Positions 28,371 through 36,614 of a stretch of 64,000 nucleotides of DNA are shown piece after piece. Every line of letters begins with the position of its first letter. Position 1 is the first letter of the stretch. A program made the translations under genes and the position numbers. Source of the stretch: Granulicella pectinivorans (GTDB lineage: Bacteria; Acidobacteriota; Terriglobia; Terriglobales; Acidobacteriaceae). The stretch is from NCBI RefSeq assembly GCF_900114625.1, contig NZ_FOZL01000001.1:1798001-1862000 (forward strand), given 5' to 3'. The notes beneath the pieces were generated by a model. The model ran no database searches and was not told the DNA's origin. It was given only the letters and a program-made list of their open reading frames with translations.

Positions 28371-29963
28371 TCAATCGACCCGTACAATCCGGTTTTGCGG
28401 TCCCGGCGCCACAGGCGAATGAGCCTTGAAGTATTCGACCAGGGCGTCCACATCCACCGGCCCGATCATCCCGTCGGTTGCCTCGTGAAACGCCGGTCCA
28501 CCCGCCATAAAGTCGCTCGCTTCGATCCGCAATACATCCGTATCGCCAATGGGTTTGCCGTTCAGCTTCACCGACCCCGGAACGATGTGCTCGCCCGGGG
28601 CAGCATGCGTCCGGTATTGGTACGTAAAGCCATCGGAAACCTGCATGATCTGCGCATTGCCTGAGCCTGCAAACTGGCCTTCCAGAAGCCTCTTCAGCGC
28701 GGCGCCCGTCATGGTGTGAACCGTAAGGTGGTTGCCGAAAGGCTGCACGGCATAGAGCTCTCCGAACGACACATCGCGAGCCGGCCCCGGCAGTTCCGCG
28801 CGGATCCCGCCCGAGTTCATGAATGCGATCACCGCGCCACCCTTATCCGGTGCGCTGGTCGCCGCCAGTTGCGCATCGGCGATCACGTCTCCCATCTGCG
28901 ACTCGCCCGACTCGCTTTCGCCGTCCGACGAGCGCGCTTTGCGTGAGATCGCCGCCGTGATCGACCCCTCTGGCCGCCTCGACACCTGATCGACAACCGG
29001 CTTGTACTTCGCGATGATAGCCGTCTGCTCCGCATCCTTCTCCACATCGCGGGTAACGACCACGTTCGTCGCATTGACGCTCAGCAGTTGGTCGGTCTTC
29101 GGGTCGATGGAAAGATTCAGCTTGGTGAACAGCCGTCCATAAGCCCCCGCACTGGTAACGGTGTGTCCCGCGATCTGGCAGTTGTAGTTCGCGTGGGTGT
29201 GGGCGCTGATGACGACCTTGATCGAGGGAGACAGCTTTTCCGCGAGATCGGCAATCTCGCCCTTGAAATGCACGCATCCGTTGGGGTCAACCGGCGCGCC
29301 GCCCTCCGGATGCTGGAATCCGCCCTCATGGATCAGCAGCACAATCGTATGAACTCCCTGCCGTTCGAGCTTCGCCGCCGCCTCATTCGCAACCCTGCTC
29401 TCTTCGAGGAACTTCATCCCCCGGATCGATTGCGCGGCGATCACCGAGGGCGCGTCCTCCAGAATCTCGCCAATGAAGCCGATCTTCACCCCACCCACGG
29501 TCCGCACCGTCGTCGAGGGCATAAAGCTCTTCTCCCGAACGACATTCGCCGCCAGGTATTCGATCTTCGCGCCCTTCAGCCTCTCCAGCAGTACGTCCGG
29601 GCCGTGGTCCAGCTCATGATTCCCCAGCGCAGTCACCGCAACATGCATCGCCTCGATCGCCTCGATGGCCGGCTTCTCCTCCGAGAGCGCCGAAAGCAGA
29701 GGCGAGGCGCCAAACAGATCCCCGCCCGCCACCACGATGGAGTTCGGATTTTCCTTCTCGGCGTTCTTCAGGTGCGTCGCCAGGTACTCCGTACCCCCTG
29801 CGGCAACGCCGTTTACGCGCCCGTCATTCCCTCGAGGCGGCTCCAGGTTCCCATGCAGATCGTTGATCGCCAGCACCTGCACCGACACCGGATGCGCCTG
29901 TGCCCCCAGCCCATTCGCGGCCAGAAACACCGCCGCCATCACCGCAGAACGCGTCCAATCCAT
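28371..29963 (-). CDS. Secreted 5'-nucleotidase/UshA-like metallophosphatase
   Basis: 530 residues from ATG 29963 (a TTG at 29981 is possible). After the signal peptide (VMAAVFLAANGLGAQA) the N-terminal calcineurin-like domain has the metal motifs INDLHGNLEP, VAGGDLFGASP, LGNHELDHGPD and the later SAHTHANY. The C-terminal 5'-nucleotidase domain contains GDVIADAQLAAT, FMNSGGIRAELPG and FGNHLTVHTMTG. It should hydrolyse nucleotides in the periplasm for phosphate or nucleoside salvage. It sits 24 bp beyond the start of ntrY-like, on the same strand. Confidence 0.92.
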   Translation of the reverse strand: MDWTRSAVMAAVFLAANGLGAQAHPVSVQVLAINDLHGNLEPPRGNDGRVNGVAAGGTEYLATHLKNAEKENPNSIVVAGGDLFGASPLLSALSEEKPAIEAIEAMHVAVTALGNHELDHGPDVLLERLKGAKIEYLAANVVREKSFMPSTTVRTVGGVKIGFIGEILEDAPSVIAAQSIRGMKFLEESRVANEAAAKLERQGVHTIVLLIHEGGFQHPEGGAPVDPNGCVHFKGEIADLAEKLSPSIKVVISAHTHANYNCQIAGHTVTSAGAYGRLFTKLNLSIDPKTDQLLSVNATNVVVTRDVEKDAEQTAIIAKYKPVVDQVSRRPEGSITAAISRKARSSDGESESGESQMGDVIADAQLAATSAPDKGGAVIAFMNSGGIRAELPGPARDVSFGELYAVQPFGNHLTVHTMTGAALKRLLEGQFAGSGNAQIMQVSDGFTYQYRTHAAPGEHIVPGSVKLNGKPIGDTDVLRIEASDFMAGGPAFHEATDGMIGPVDVDALVEYFKAHSPVAPGPQNRIVRVD

Positions 29964-29989
29964 CACGAGAGGAACCCCCAAAGATCGTA

Positions 29990-30028
29990 CCCCACCTGCG
30001 CGACAGTGTTCTCGTCGCGCAGGTGGGG
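29990..30028. repeat. Palindromic repeat, 15-bp perfect stem
   Basis: CCCCACCTGCGCGAC (29990-30004) pairs with 30014-30028 around a nine-base loop. A related copy stands at 32551-32589. It lies between ald and the nucleotidase gene and could also affect transcription through that junction. Confidence 0.85.
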
Positions 30029-30054
30029 ATGTCTTCTACTTCTTCAATGTGCCG

Positions 30055-31167
30055 TTAGACCAGATCCGCAATCGCCGTCCACTCCCGGCTCTGCGCTCCG
30101 GCAACCGCTCCATAGGTCAGCGTGCCGTCGAAGGTGTTGACGCCCTCGGCGATGCCCTTGTCGGATTTGATCGCCGCCGCAGCGCCAATGTTCGCGATCT
30201 TCAGCACGTACGGGAACGTAGCGTTCGTCAGCGCCAGCGTGGACGTGTTCGGCACCGCCGCCGGCATGTTCGTCACGCAGTAGTGAACCACGCCGTCAAC
30301 GAGGTACGAGGGGTCGGAGTGCGTCGTCGGACGAGCCGTCTCGATGCATCCGCCCTGGTCGATCGCGACATCCACAATCACCGCGCCCTTCTTCATCTTT
30401 GAAACCATCGCCTTGGTCACGATCTTCGGGGCCGCCGCGCCCGGAATCAACACGCCGCCGATCACCAGGTCCGCCTCGCACACCGCGCGCTCGACGTTAT
30501 AGCTGTTCGAGGCCACGGTAGAGACCCGTCCGCCAAAAATGTCGTCGATCTCGCGCAGCCGGTTCAGGCTCAAATCCAGCAGCGTCACCTTCGCGCCCAT
30601 GCCGAGCGCGATCTTCGCCGCATTCGTCCCGACGATCCCGCCGCCGATCACGCACACATTCCCCGGAGCCACACCCGGAACGCCGCCCAACAACACACCG
30701 CGTCCCCCATGCTCCTTCTCAAGGTATGCCGCGCCAACCTGCACGCTCATCCTACCCGCGACCTCGCTCATCGGCGTCAGCAGGGGAAGCGTGCCTGCCT
30801 TGTCGCGCACCGTCTCGTACGCAATGCCGGTCACCTTCTTCTCAAGTAGCGCATCGGTCAGATCGCGCAGCGGAGCCAGGTGCAAATACGTAAACAGCAC
30901 CAGCCCTTCGCGGAAGTGCCTGTACTCCTTCTCGACCGGCTCCTTCACCTTGACGATCATGTCCGCCAGGCGCCACACGTCATAGGCCGATCCCACGATC
31001 TCCGCGCCCGCTGCCTGGTAGTCGTCGTCCGGCATCGCCGAAAGCGCACCCGCGTCGTGCTCTACCAAGACTTTATGCCCGGCCTCAACCAGTGCCTTGA
31101 CGCCCGCCGGCGTTACCCCCACCCTGCTCTCGTGATCCTTTACTTCCTTGGGAACGCCAACGATCAT
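30055..31167 (-). CDS. ald: Alanine dehydrogenase
   Basis: 370 residues, the usual length. The N-terminus MIVGVPKEVKDHESRVGVTP is diagnostic, followed by GHKVLVEHDAG and the NAD-binding Rossmann segment VCVIGGGIVGTNAAKIALGMGAKVTLLD. The catalytic Lys and His of the family are in the conserved VKVKEPVEKEY and LFTYLHLAP segments. It interconverts L-alanine and pyruvate plus ammonia with NAD. An AAGAGGAC ribosome binding site precedes ATG 31167. Confidence 0.97.
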   Translation of the reverse strand: MIVGVPKEVKDHESRVGVTPAGVKALVEAGHKVLVEHDAGALSAMPDDDYQAAGAEIVGSAYDVWRLADMIVKVKEPVEKEYRHFREGLVLFTYLHLAPLRDLTDALLEKKVTGIAYETVRDKAGTLPLLTPMSEVAGRMSVQVGAAYLEKEHGGRGVLLGGVPGVAPGNVCVIGGGIVGTNAAKIALGMGAKVTLLDLSLNRLREIDDIFGGRVSTVASNSYNVERAVCEADLVIGGVLIPGAAAPKIVTKAMVSKMKKGAVIVDVAIDQGGCIETARPTTHSDPSYLVDGVVHYCVTNMPAAVPNTSTLALTNATFPYVLKIANIGAAAAIKSDKGIAEGVNTFDGTLTYGAVAGAQSREWTAIADLV

Positions 31168-31364
31168 GTTCTGTCCTCTTCTTCCTCTATTTCGTGCGAT
31201 GTACCAACATCGACACCGCTCCCCCTCATTCTACCCGCGCCTCTTGTGATATCGATAGACCATGCGGGCGCTGCTCTCATGCGCATACGCCCATTCCCTG
31301 CAAGCAGTACAATAGTCCCCTAGCGGTATTTCATCTTCCCTAGCGTCAGGAACCGACCCTTAGC

Positions 31365-32417
31365 ATGGCCTTCAACAGCTCCCGTATCCACAACATGCGC
31401 TCGCTCTTCAGCCTCTTCTCGAGCGATCTCGCTATCGACCTCGGAACGGCCAACACCCTCGTCTACGCCGCGGGCAAGGGCATCATCGTCAACGAGCCCT
31501 CCATCATCGCCGTCAACACCGTGACGAATGAAGTCGAGGCCGTCGGCAAAGAGGCCAAGGAGATGCTCGGCCGCACCCCGGGCAACATCGTCGCCATCAA
31601 GCCCATGAAGGACGGCGTCATCGCCGACTTCCGCCACACCGAAAAGATGTTGAACTACTTCATTATGAAGGCGCACAACAACCGCAAGCGCATGGTCCAT
31701 CCCCGCATCGTCATCGGTGTGCCGTCCGAGATCACGCAGGTGGAAAAGCGCGCCGTCATGGACTCGGCCTACCGCGCCAAAGCTTCTGAAGTGCATCTCG
31801 TCGAACAGGCCATGGTCGCCGCCATCGGCGCCGGCCTGCCCATCACCGAACCCGGCGGCAACATGGTCGTCGACATCGGCGGCGGAACCACCGATATCGC
31901 CGTCATCTCGCTGGCCGGCATCGTCTACTCCCGCTCGGTCCGCATGGCCGGCAACCAGATGGACGAGGCGGTCGTCACCTACCTGAAGCGCAAGTACAAC
32001 CTCCTCATCGGCGAGCGCACCGCCGAGCAGATCAAGATGCAGCTCGGCTCCGCCTACCCGCTCGACCGGCCCATCACCATGGAGATCAAGGGCCGCAACC
32101 TCATCGAGGGCGTGCCGAAGACCATCACCATCGAAGACTCCGAGATCCGCGAGGCCCTCGGAGAGTGCATCGCGACGATCATCAACGCCATCCGCGTAGC
32201 CCTCGAGCGCACCCCGCCCGAGCTCTCCGCCGACATCTCCGACCGTGGCATCGTCCTCACCGGCGGCGGCGCCCTCATCAAGAACCTCGACAAGCGCATC
32301 CGCGAAGAAACAGGCCTGCCCGTCTCCATCGCCGACGACCCCCTCGCCTCGGTCGTTCTCGGAACCGGCAAGATGCTCTCCGACTTCAAGCTCCTCCGCA
32401 AAATTTCGATCGACTAA
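31365..32417 (+). CDS. mreB: Rod-shape actin homologue MreB
   Basis: 350 residues. The actin-fold phosphate-1 loop is DLAIDLGTANTLVY, phosphate-2 MVVDIGGGTTDIAVISL and adenosine motif IVLTGGGALIKNLD. The membrane-binding start MRSLFSLFSSDLAIDLG suggests that ATG 31395 may be the true start; 31365 adds ten residues. It polymerises under the inner membrane and guides the elongation machinery. Unlike in many genomes, mreC does not follow directly: three other genes intervene. Confidence 0.97.
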   Translation: MAFNSSRIHNMRSLFSLFSSDLAIDLGTANTLVYAAGKGIIVNEPSIIAVNTVTNEVEAVGKEAKEMLGRTPGNIVAIKPMKDGVIADFRHTEKMLNYFIMKAHNNRKRMVHPRIVIGVPSEITQVEKRAVMDSAYRAKASEVHLVEQAMVAAIGAGLPITEPGGNMVVDIGGGTTDIAVISLAGIVYSRSVRMAGNQMDEAVVTYLKRKYNLLIGERTAEQIKMQLGSAYPLDRPITMEIKGRNLIEGVPKTITIEDSEIREALGECIATIINAIRVALERTPPELSADISDRGIVLTGGGALIKNLDKRIREETGLPVSIADDPLASVVLGTGKMLSDFKLLRKISID

Positions 32418-32453
32418 ATAAAAACTGCTCAACAAAAATCAAGTCCCGCGCGC

Positions 32454-32490
32454 CCCATCCTTTCTCAGTCTCATCGAGAAAGGGTGGGGT
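32454..32490. repeat. 14-bp-stem palindrome after mreB
   Basis: CCCCATCCTTTCTC (32454-32467) pairs with 32477-32490 across a nine-base loop, with one G-T pair. It is a dispersed intergenic hairpin that may also serve as the mreB terminator, although no T-run follows. Confidence 0.8.
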
Positions 32491-32550
32491 TCCGAGCGTA
32501 GCGAGACCGTCTCCTTCACCGCCCCCAACCCACACGTAAACAAAGACCGT

Positions 32551-32589
32551 GCCCACCTTCGCGACAGTTGTATCGTCGCTCAGGTGGGC
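32551..32589. repeat. Palindromic repeat, related to the element at 29990
   Basis: GCCCACCT (32551-32558) pairs with 32582-32589, and GCGAC pairs with GTCGC inside. The sequence matches the 29990-30028 element at most positions. A shorter inverted fragment (CCACCTGAGCGATACTGTC) follows at about 32619. Confidence 0.8.
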
Positions 32590-32652
32590 GAAGCGCCCCA
32601 GCTACTCCCGTCCCCGCTCCACCTGAGCGATACTGTCGGAAGCAGGCTCCCC

Positions 32653-33210
32653 ATGACCAGAATCCGCCAAGCCATCCTCACCCTCGTCTTCTGCACGGCC
32701 GCCGCGCAGGCCCAACCCAAGGGCCACCGCCCCGCCGACGCATCCCTCACCCAGGCCATCCACAAAGCCCTCCCCGCCGGAGCGACCGAGGTCCAAAAGC
32801 CTCTTGTTCTTCACCTGCCCGCCGTGGGCAAGGTGAATGTGGTGACGTACCGAAACTCCGCCGAAGATCATAACTTCCATGGATTTGTACTGATCCCCGG
32901 TGCCCACGGTTTCGTCTCCAAGACGTTGCCAGATCCTGAAGCACCCCCGCCGGTGGTAGGCAACCAGCCTCAAAAAGAAGAGATTGTGACGTCTGTGTTC
33001 GGTGCAACAGCTCGCAACTCGGAACTCGTGCGTCCCGACAAGCTCCTGATTGTTCTTTATTACACCCGCTCCGAAGGGAAACCAGGCTCTCAGGCTCACG
33101 GCAGAGTCTACGAGTACGATGGTGGAGTCTTTTTTATCGACATCAACCGCACCGAATTGCTCGAAGGCGTCCGCACCGCCGCCGTAGCCCGCCTCAAACT
33201 TGCCGAATAG
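32653..33210 (+). CDS. Hypothetical secreted protein
   Basis: 185 residues from ATG 32653. The ATG begins a signal peptide (MTRIRQAILTLVFCTAAAQA), and the frame ahead of it runs through repeat sequence. The mature part is mostly beta-like (LVLHLPAVGKVNVVTYRN, LLIVLYYTRSEGKPGSQAHG). No family recognised. It lies between mreB and a convergent membrane gene. Confidence 0.75.
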   Translation: MTRIRQAILTLVFCTAAAQAQPKGHRPADASLTQAIHKALPAGATEVQKPLVLHLPAVGKVNVVTYRNSAEDHNFHGFVLIPGAHGFVSKTLPDPEAPPPVVGNQPQKEEIVTSVFGATARNSELVRPDKLLIVLYYTRSEGKPGSQAHGRVYEYDGGVFFIDINRTELLEGVRTAAVARLKLAE

Positions 33211-33212
33211 AC

Positions 33213-33863
33213 TTAATCCCGCAGCTTCGCCGTCTTCCAGTCAAACACCACGCTCAGCATCCGCAGCACAAAACCGCCCACCACCCCCGCGGTCACGCAC
33301 GCCAGATCCGGCATCCCCAGCCTCTTCATCCCCAGATAGACCAGCGCCGCCCAGAATGCCGCGATCGCATAGAAGTTTCCCCGCTCAAACACCCGCGGTG
33401 TCATCCCGCTCAGCACATCTCGCAGCGATCCACCCCCAACCGCTGTCGTAATCCCCAGCATCACCGCCGGCAGCCAATTCAGCCCGAACGAGTCCGCCCG
33501 GCTCGTCCCCGCCACGGCAAACAGCCCCAGCGAAGCCGCATCGATCCAGAGCATCCACCGCTGTGCCCGGTCCCCGATCGCCTCACCCAGCCAAAGCGCC
33601 AGCACCGCCCCACCCAGCGCCGTGTATAGATAGTTCACGTTCATCAGCGAGAGCGGTGTTCCATGCTGCAGCAGCACATCGCGCGCAATCCCGCCGCCCA
33701 GCCCCGAAGCCAGCGCAAGCCCAAGCGCCCCCACAATATCGTACGTATGTTTCCTGTGCTGCCTCGCCGCCAGCGCCCCGCCCGCGCTCGCCACTGCGAC
33801 ACCCAGAAAGTCGAGCACCGAAAACAACGTCTGCGGATGAATGGGAGCCACCGGAAGAGCCAT
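33213..33863 (-). CDS. Trimeric intracellular cation channel (TRIC/UPF0126) family protein
   Basis: 216 residues from ATG 33863, two bases after the upstream esterase stop, so the longer frame is unlikely. It has seven hydrophobic segments in two homologous halves, each with a glycine-rich turn followed by an aspartate: GLGGGIARDVLL and AVGGGSLRDVLSG. These are the hallmark of the UPF0126/TRIC group, small cation channels of the inner membrane. It is co-directional with the esterase. Confidence 0.9.
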   Translation of the reverse strand: MALPVAPIHPQTLFSVLDFLGVAVASAGGALAARQHRKHTYDIVGALGLALASGLGGGIARDVLLQHGTPLSLMNVNYLYTALGGAVLALWLGEAIGDRAQRWMLWIDAASLGLFAVAGTSRADSFGLNWLPAVMLGITTAVGGGSLRDVLSGMTPRVFERGNFYAIAAFWAALVYLGMKRLGMPDLACVTAGVVGGFVLRMLSVVFDWKTAKLRD

Positions 33864-33865
33864 CG

Positions 33866-34735
33866 CTATCGCTTCGCCGTATCGTCCTGAAACAGAAGCG
33901 GCACAAACACCCGGAAGTTGTTCTTCCACACCCCCCACGCATGCTTCCCGGGCGTCTCCACAACCGTCACCGGCAGCCCCTCGTCCCGCAGATGCATCTC
34001 GAAGATCCGGTTCACCGACAGCAGGTCGTCATCCGTCCCGCACGCCACCCAAAGCAGCTTCAAATTCTCCTTCTTCGGATCGAGCTTCGTCAGATCCTGC
34101 CCCGCGACGGGAAACATCGCCGAGCTGAACCCCCCAATCGAAGCAAATAGCTCCGGATGCCGCAACCCGATCGTCAGCGACTCCAATCCGCCCATCGAAA
34201 GCCCTGCAATCGCCGTATGCTCCCGGTCCGTCGCAACGTCGTAGTGGGTCTGCACCTGCGGCATGATCTCCTTCAACAGCGTCTCCGCGAACAGATTCAC
34301 ATTGTTGGAGATCTGCGCCTGGTCTCGCCACACCTCGAAGCCATTGGAAAGAAAGGTCATATCCCCGTAACCGAGAGGCATCACAATCACCATGGGCTTG
34401 GCCTTGCCACTTGCCAGCAGGCGCTCGTACATCAGGTCGGCCTTGCCCGTTTTGATCCAAGCGTCCGCATTGCCGCCCCAGCCATGCAGCAGATACAGCA
34501 CCGGATACCCCGGCTTCTTCGCCGCGTCGTACCCCGGAGGCGTATACACCAGGAACGTACCCTGGTCTCCGTCCAGCCCCTTGACGAACTTCGTCGTATA
34601 GCTCTCGCGATGCACCGCTCCATGCGGAATAACGTCCGTTGCCGCCAGGCCCGGAGTCGCATCGGCCGGAGCCGTCTGGCCAAACGACGGGCAGGGAAGC
34701 AGGCAAAGAGAGAGAAGCAGCGCGTACCGGTTCAT
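33866..34735 (-). CDS. Secreted esterase, alpha/beta-hydrolase (enterochelin esterase-like)
   Basis: 289 residues from ATG 34735, which begins a signal peptide (YALLLSLCLLPCPSFGQ). Esterase D/antigen 85-like fold: YPVLYLLHGWGGNADAW, nucleophile elbow AIAGLSMGGLESL, acid in ACGTDDDLL and terminal His in GKHAWGVWKNNF. Relatives cleave acyl or feruloyl esters from polysaccharides or other small esters. Substrate unknown. The gene lies upstream of and divergent to mreC. Confidence 0.9.
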   Translation of the reverse strand: MNRYALLLSLCLLPCPSFGQTAPADATPGLAATDVIPHGAVHRESYTTKFVKGLDGDQGTFLVYTPPGYDAAKKPGYPVLYLLHGWGGNADAWIKTGKADLMYERLLASGKAKPMVIVMPLGYGDMTFLSNGFEVWRDQAQISNNVNLFAETLLKEIMPQVQTHYDVATDREHTAIAGLSMGGLESLTIGLRHPELFASIGGFSSAMFPVAGQDLTKLDPKKENLKLLWVACGTDDDLLSVNRIFEMHLRDEGLPVTVVETPGKHAWGVWKNNFRVFVPLLFQDDTAKR

Positions 34736-34857
34736 GGAAAGAAGTCTATCGCGACCCGCGCCCAATCGCGCCCTTGGCGAAACGAATACTCCCCCTCGCT
34801 TTTTTCCTCTCCACACCCACATCGCCGATAATGGGATTTGGTCGAACTGAACTCGCG

Positions 34858-36039
34858 ATGGAATCCTTCTTCTCCCGGTACAAAAACGCGCTTGTCCTCA
34901 TTGGAGTCCTGCTCGCCCAGACCATCGGTCTGGCGATGCAGGTGCAGCGCGTCGCAAAGCCCGGTGAGCCCGATTCGCATCAGGTGCGCCTGCTCCGCCT
35001 CTGGGCAGCCAGCGTCGTCGTCCCCCTCGCCCGCACGACCCACTTCTTCTCCGGCGGCATCCGCGGCGGCTGGTCGAACTACGTCGCCCTCTGGCACGTC
35101 CGCCAGCAGAATGAAGAGCTCCGCAAGCAGCTCGCCGACATCCGCCTTCAACAGGCCGCGCAGGTCGAGGACATCCTCGAAGGCCGCCGCCTCCAGGCGC
35201 TCGTTGCCTTCCGCGAGCACTACATCTCCTCCACCGTCGCTGCCCAGGTCATCGGAACCAGCGGCACCGACCAGTCCCGTATGTTGTTGATCGATAAGGG
35301 CGCGGACGCCGGCCTCAGGCCCGATATGCCGGTCATCACCCCCGATGGCATCGTCGGCAAGCTCCGCGACGTCTTCCCCCACTCCGCGCAGCTTCTCCTC
35401 ATCTCCGACCAGACCGCCGGGGCCGGCGTCATCCTCGAATCCACCCGCATCCGTGCCATCCTCAAGGGTACCCCCTCCGGCCGCATCCAGATCGGCAATC
35501 TCACCGCCGACTCCCGCATCCAGCCCGGCGAAAAGGTCCTCACCTCCGGTGGCGATCAGGTCTACCCCCGCGGCCTTCCCGTCGGGACCGTCGAGTCCAT
35601 CGCGCCCGATCCCGACCACCAGCCCTACACCGCCATCGTCGTGCACCCCGCCGCCAAGCTCACGCAACTCGAAGAAGTCCTCGTCATCACCGGCATGCAG
35701 CAGACCCTGCCCGCGCAGGCCGCCGCCGACCTCGCCGCCGCCGAGGTGCAGCACGCCGCCGATCTCGATGCCGCCGCCAAGGCCAAGGCCGCCGTTCCCC
35801 GTGGACTCGACCTCACCGGTGCCGATAACGCGCCCATCGATCCCAACGCGCCCGTCCAGCCCGCCCCGGCCGAGAACGCTCCGGGCCTCGTCCCCAAGCC
35901 TGCCCCAGCCCTCCACCCCGACCGCTACACCTACGGCACCGCGCCCCCGGCGACCGACCTTACCCCCGGTGCGAAGAAATCGGCAGACCCGCCGCCTGTG
36001 CAGCCTCCTCCTGCAAAAACTCCGGAGGCGAATCTCTAA
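34858..36039 (+). CDS. mreC: Rod-shape-determining protein MreC
   Basis: 393 residues from ATG 34858; ATG 34831 would add nine residues and neither has a strong ribosome binding site. There is a single N-terminal membrane segment (ALVLIGVLLAQTIGLAMQV), a coiled coil (about 80-115, QQNEELRKQLADIRLQQA) and the MreC beta domain (MLLIDKGADAGLRPDMPVI, PDGIVGKLRDV, VLTSGGDQVYPRGLPVGTVE). The C-terminal 110 residues are Ala/Pro-rich and disordered, longer than in model species. It scaffolds the elongasome in the periplasm. The stop overlaps the mreD start. Confidence 0.95.
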   Translation: MESFFSRYKNALVLIGVLLAQTIGLAMQVQRVAKPGEPDSHQVRLLRLWAASVVVPLARTTHFFSGGIRGGWSNYVALWHVRQQNEELRKQLADIRLQQAAQVEDILEGRRLQALVAFREHYISSTVAAQVIGTSGTDQSRMLLIDKGADAGLRPDMPVITPDGIVGKLRDVFPHSAQLLLISDQTAGAGVILESTRIRAILKGTPSGRIQIGNLTADSRIQPGEKVLTSGGDQVYPRGLPVGTVESIAPDPDHQPYTAIVVHPAAKLTQLEEVLVITGMQQTLPAQAAADLAAAEVQHAADLDAAAKAKAAVPRGLDLTGADNAPIDPNAPVQPAPAENAPGLVPKPAPALHPDRYTYGTAPPATDLTPGAKKSADPPPVQPPPAKTPEANL

Positions 36040-36563
36040 TGGCGAACCGTAGCTACACCTCCCGCCGCGAACTCGAGCAGTACAGCTTCCATCCAGCGAT
36101 GACGCTGCTCGTCCCTCTCGCCGCCATCGTGCTCCAGGTGCTCATCACCAAGCCCTTCGCGAAGTTCGCGATCGTCGACCTGCCTCTCATCGCGACGATC
36201 TTCTTCGCCGTCGCCCGCCGTTCGCCCATCGCCGGCACCCTCACCGGAGCCATCATCGGCCTCTGCCAGGACGCCCTCACCAACCAGCCCATCGGCGTCA
36301 ACGGCATGGCGAAGTGCGTCGTCGGCTATACGGCTGCCAGCATCGGGGTCAAGGTCGATGTCGAAAACATCGGCACGCGCGTCCTCATGAACTTTGGGTT
36401 TTCCATCCTGCAGAGCATTCTGCTGTACGGCATTCAGCGCGGCCTGCTCGGCCAGCCCGGCTTCCATCTGCTCTGGGTGCATGAGTTGATCCGCGCCGCC
36501 GCCAACACAGCGATCTCGTTGCCCATCTTCCTGCTGCTGGATCGCGGGAAACGCATGATCTAG
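36039..36563 (+). CDS. mreD: Rod-shape-determining protein MreD
   Basis: 174 residues, five or six hydrophobic segments (TLLVPLAAIVLQVLI, IATIFFAVAR, TGAIIGLCQDAL, FGFSILQSILLYGI). The family's G.CQD motif is present. The ATG overlaps the mreC stop (TAATG). An inner-membrane partner of MreC in the elongasome. Confidence 0.92.
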   Translation: MANRSYTSRRELEQYSFHPAMTLLVPLAAIVLQVLITKPFAKFAIVDLPLIATIFFAVARRSPIAGTLTGAIIGLCQDALTNQPIGVNGMAKCVVGYTAASIGVKVDVENIGTRVLMNFGFSILQSILLYGIQRGLLGQPGFHLLWVHELIRAAANTAISLPIFLLLDRGKRMI

Positions 36564-36614
36564 GCGTTCGTCTGCATAGACAGAGCGCTACACTAAACAG
36601 GAGGACCGACGACG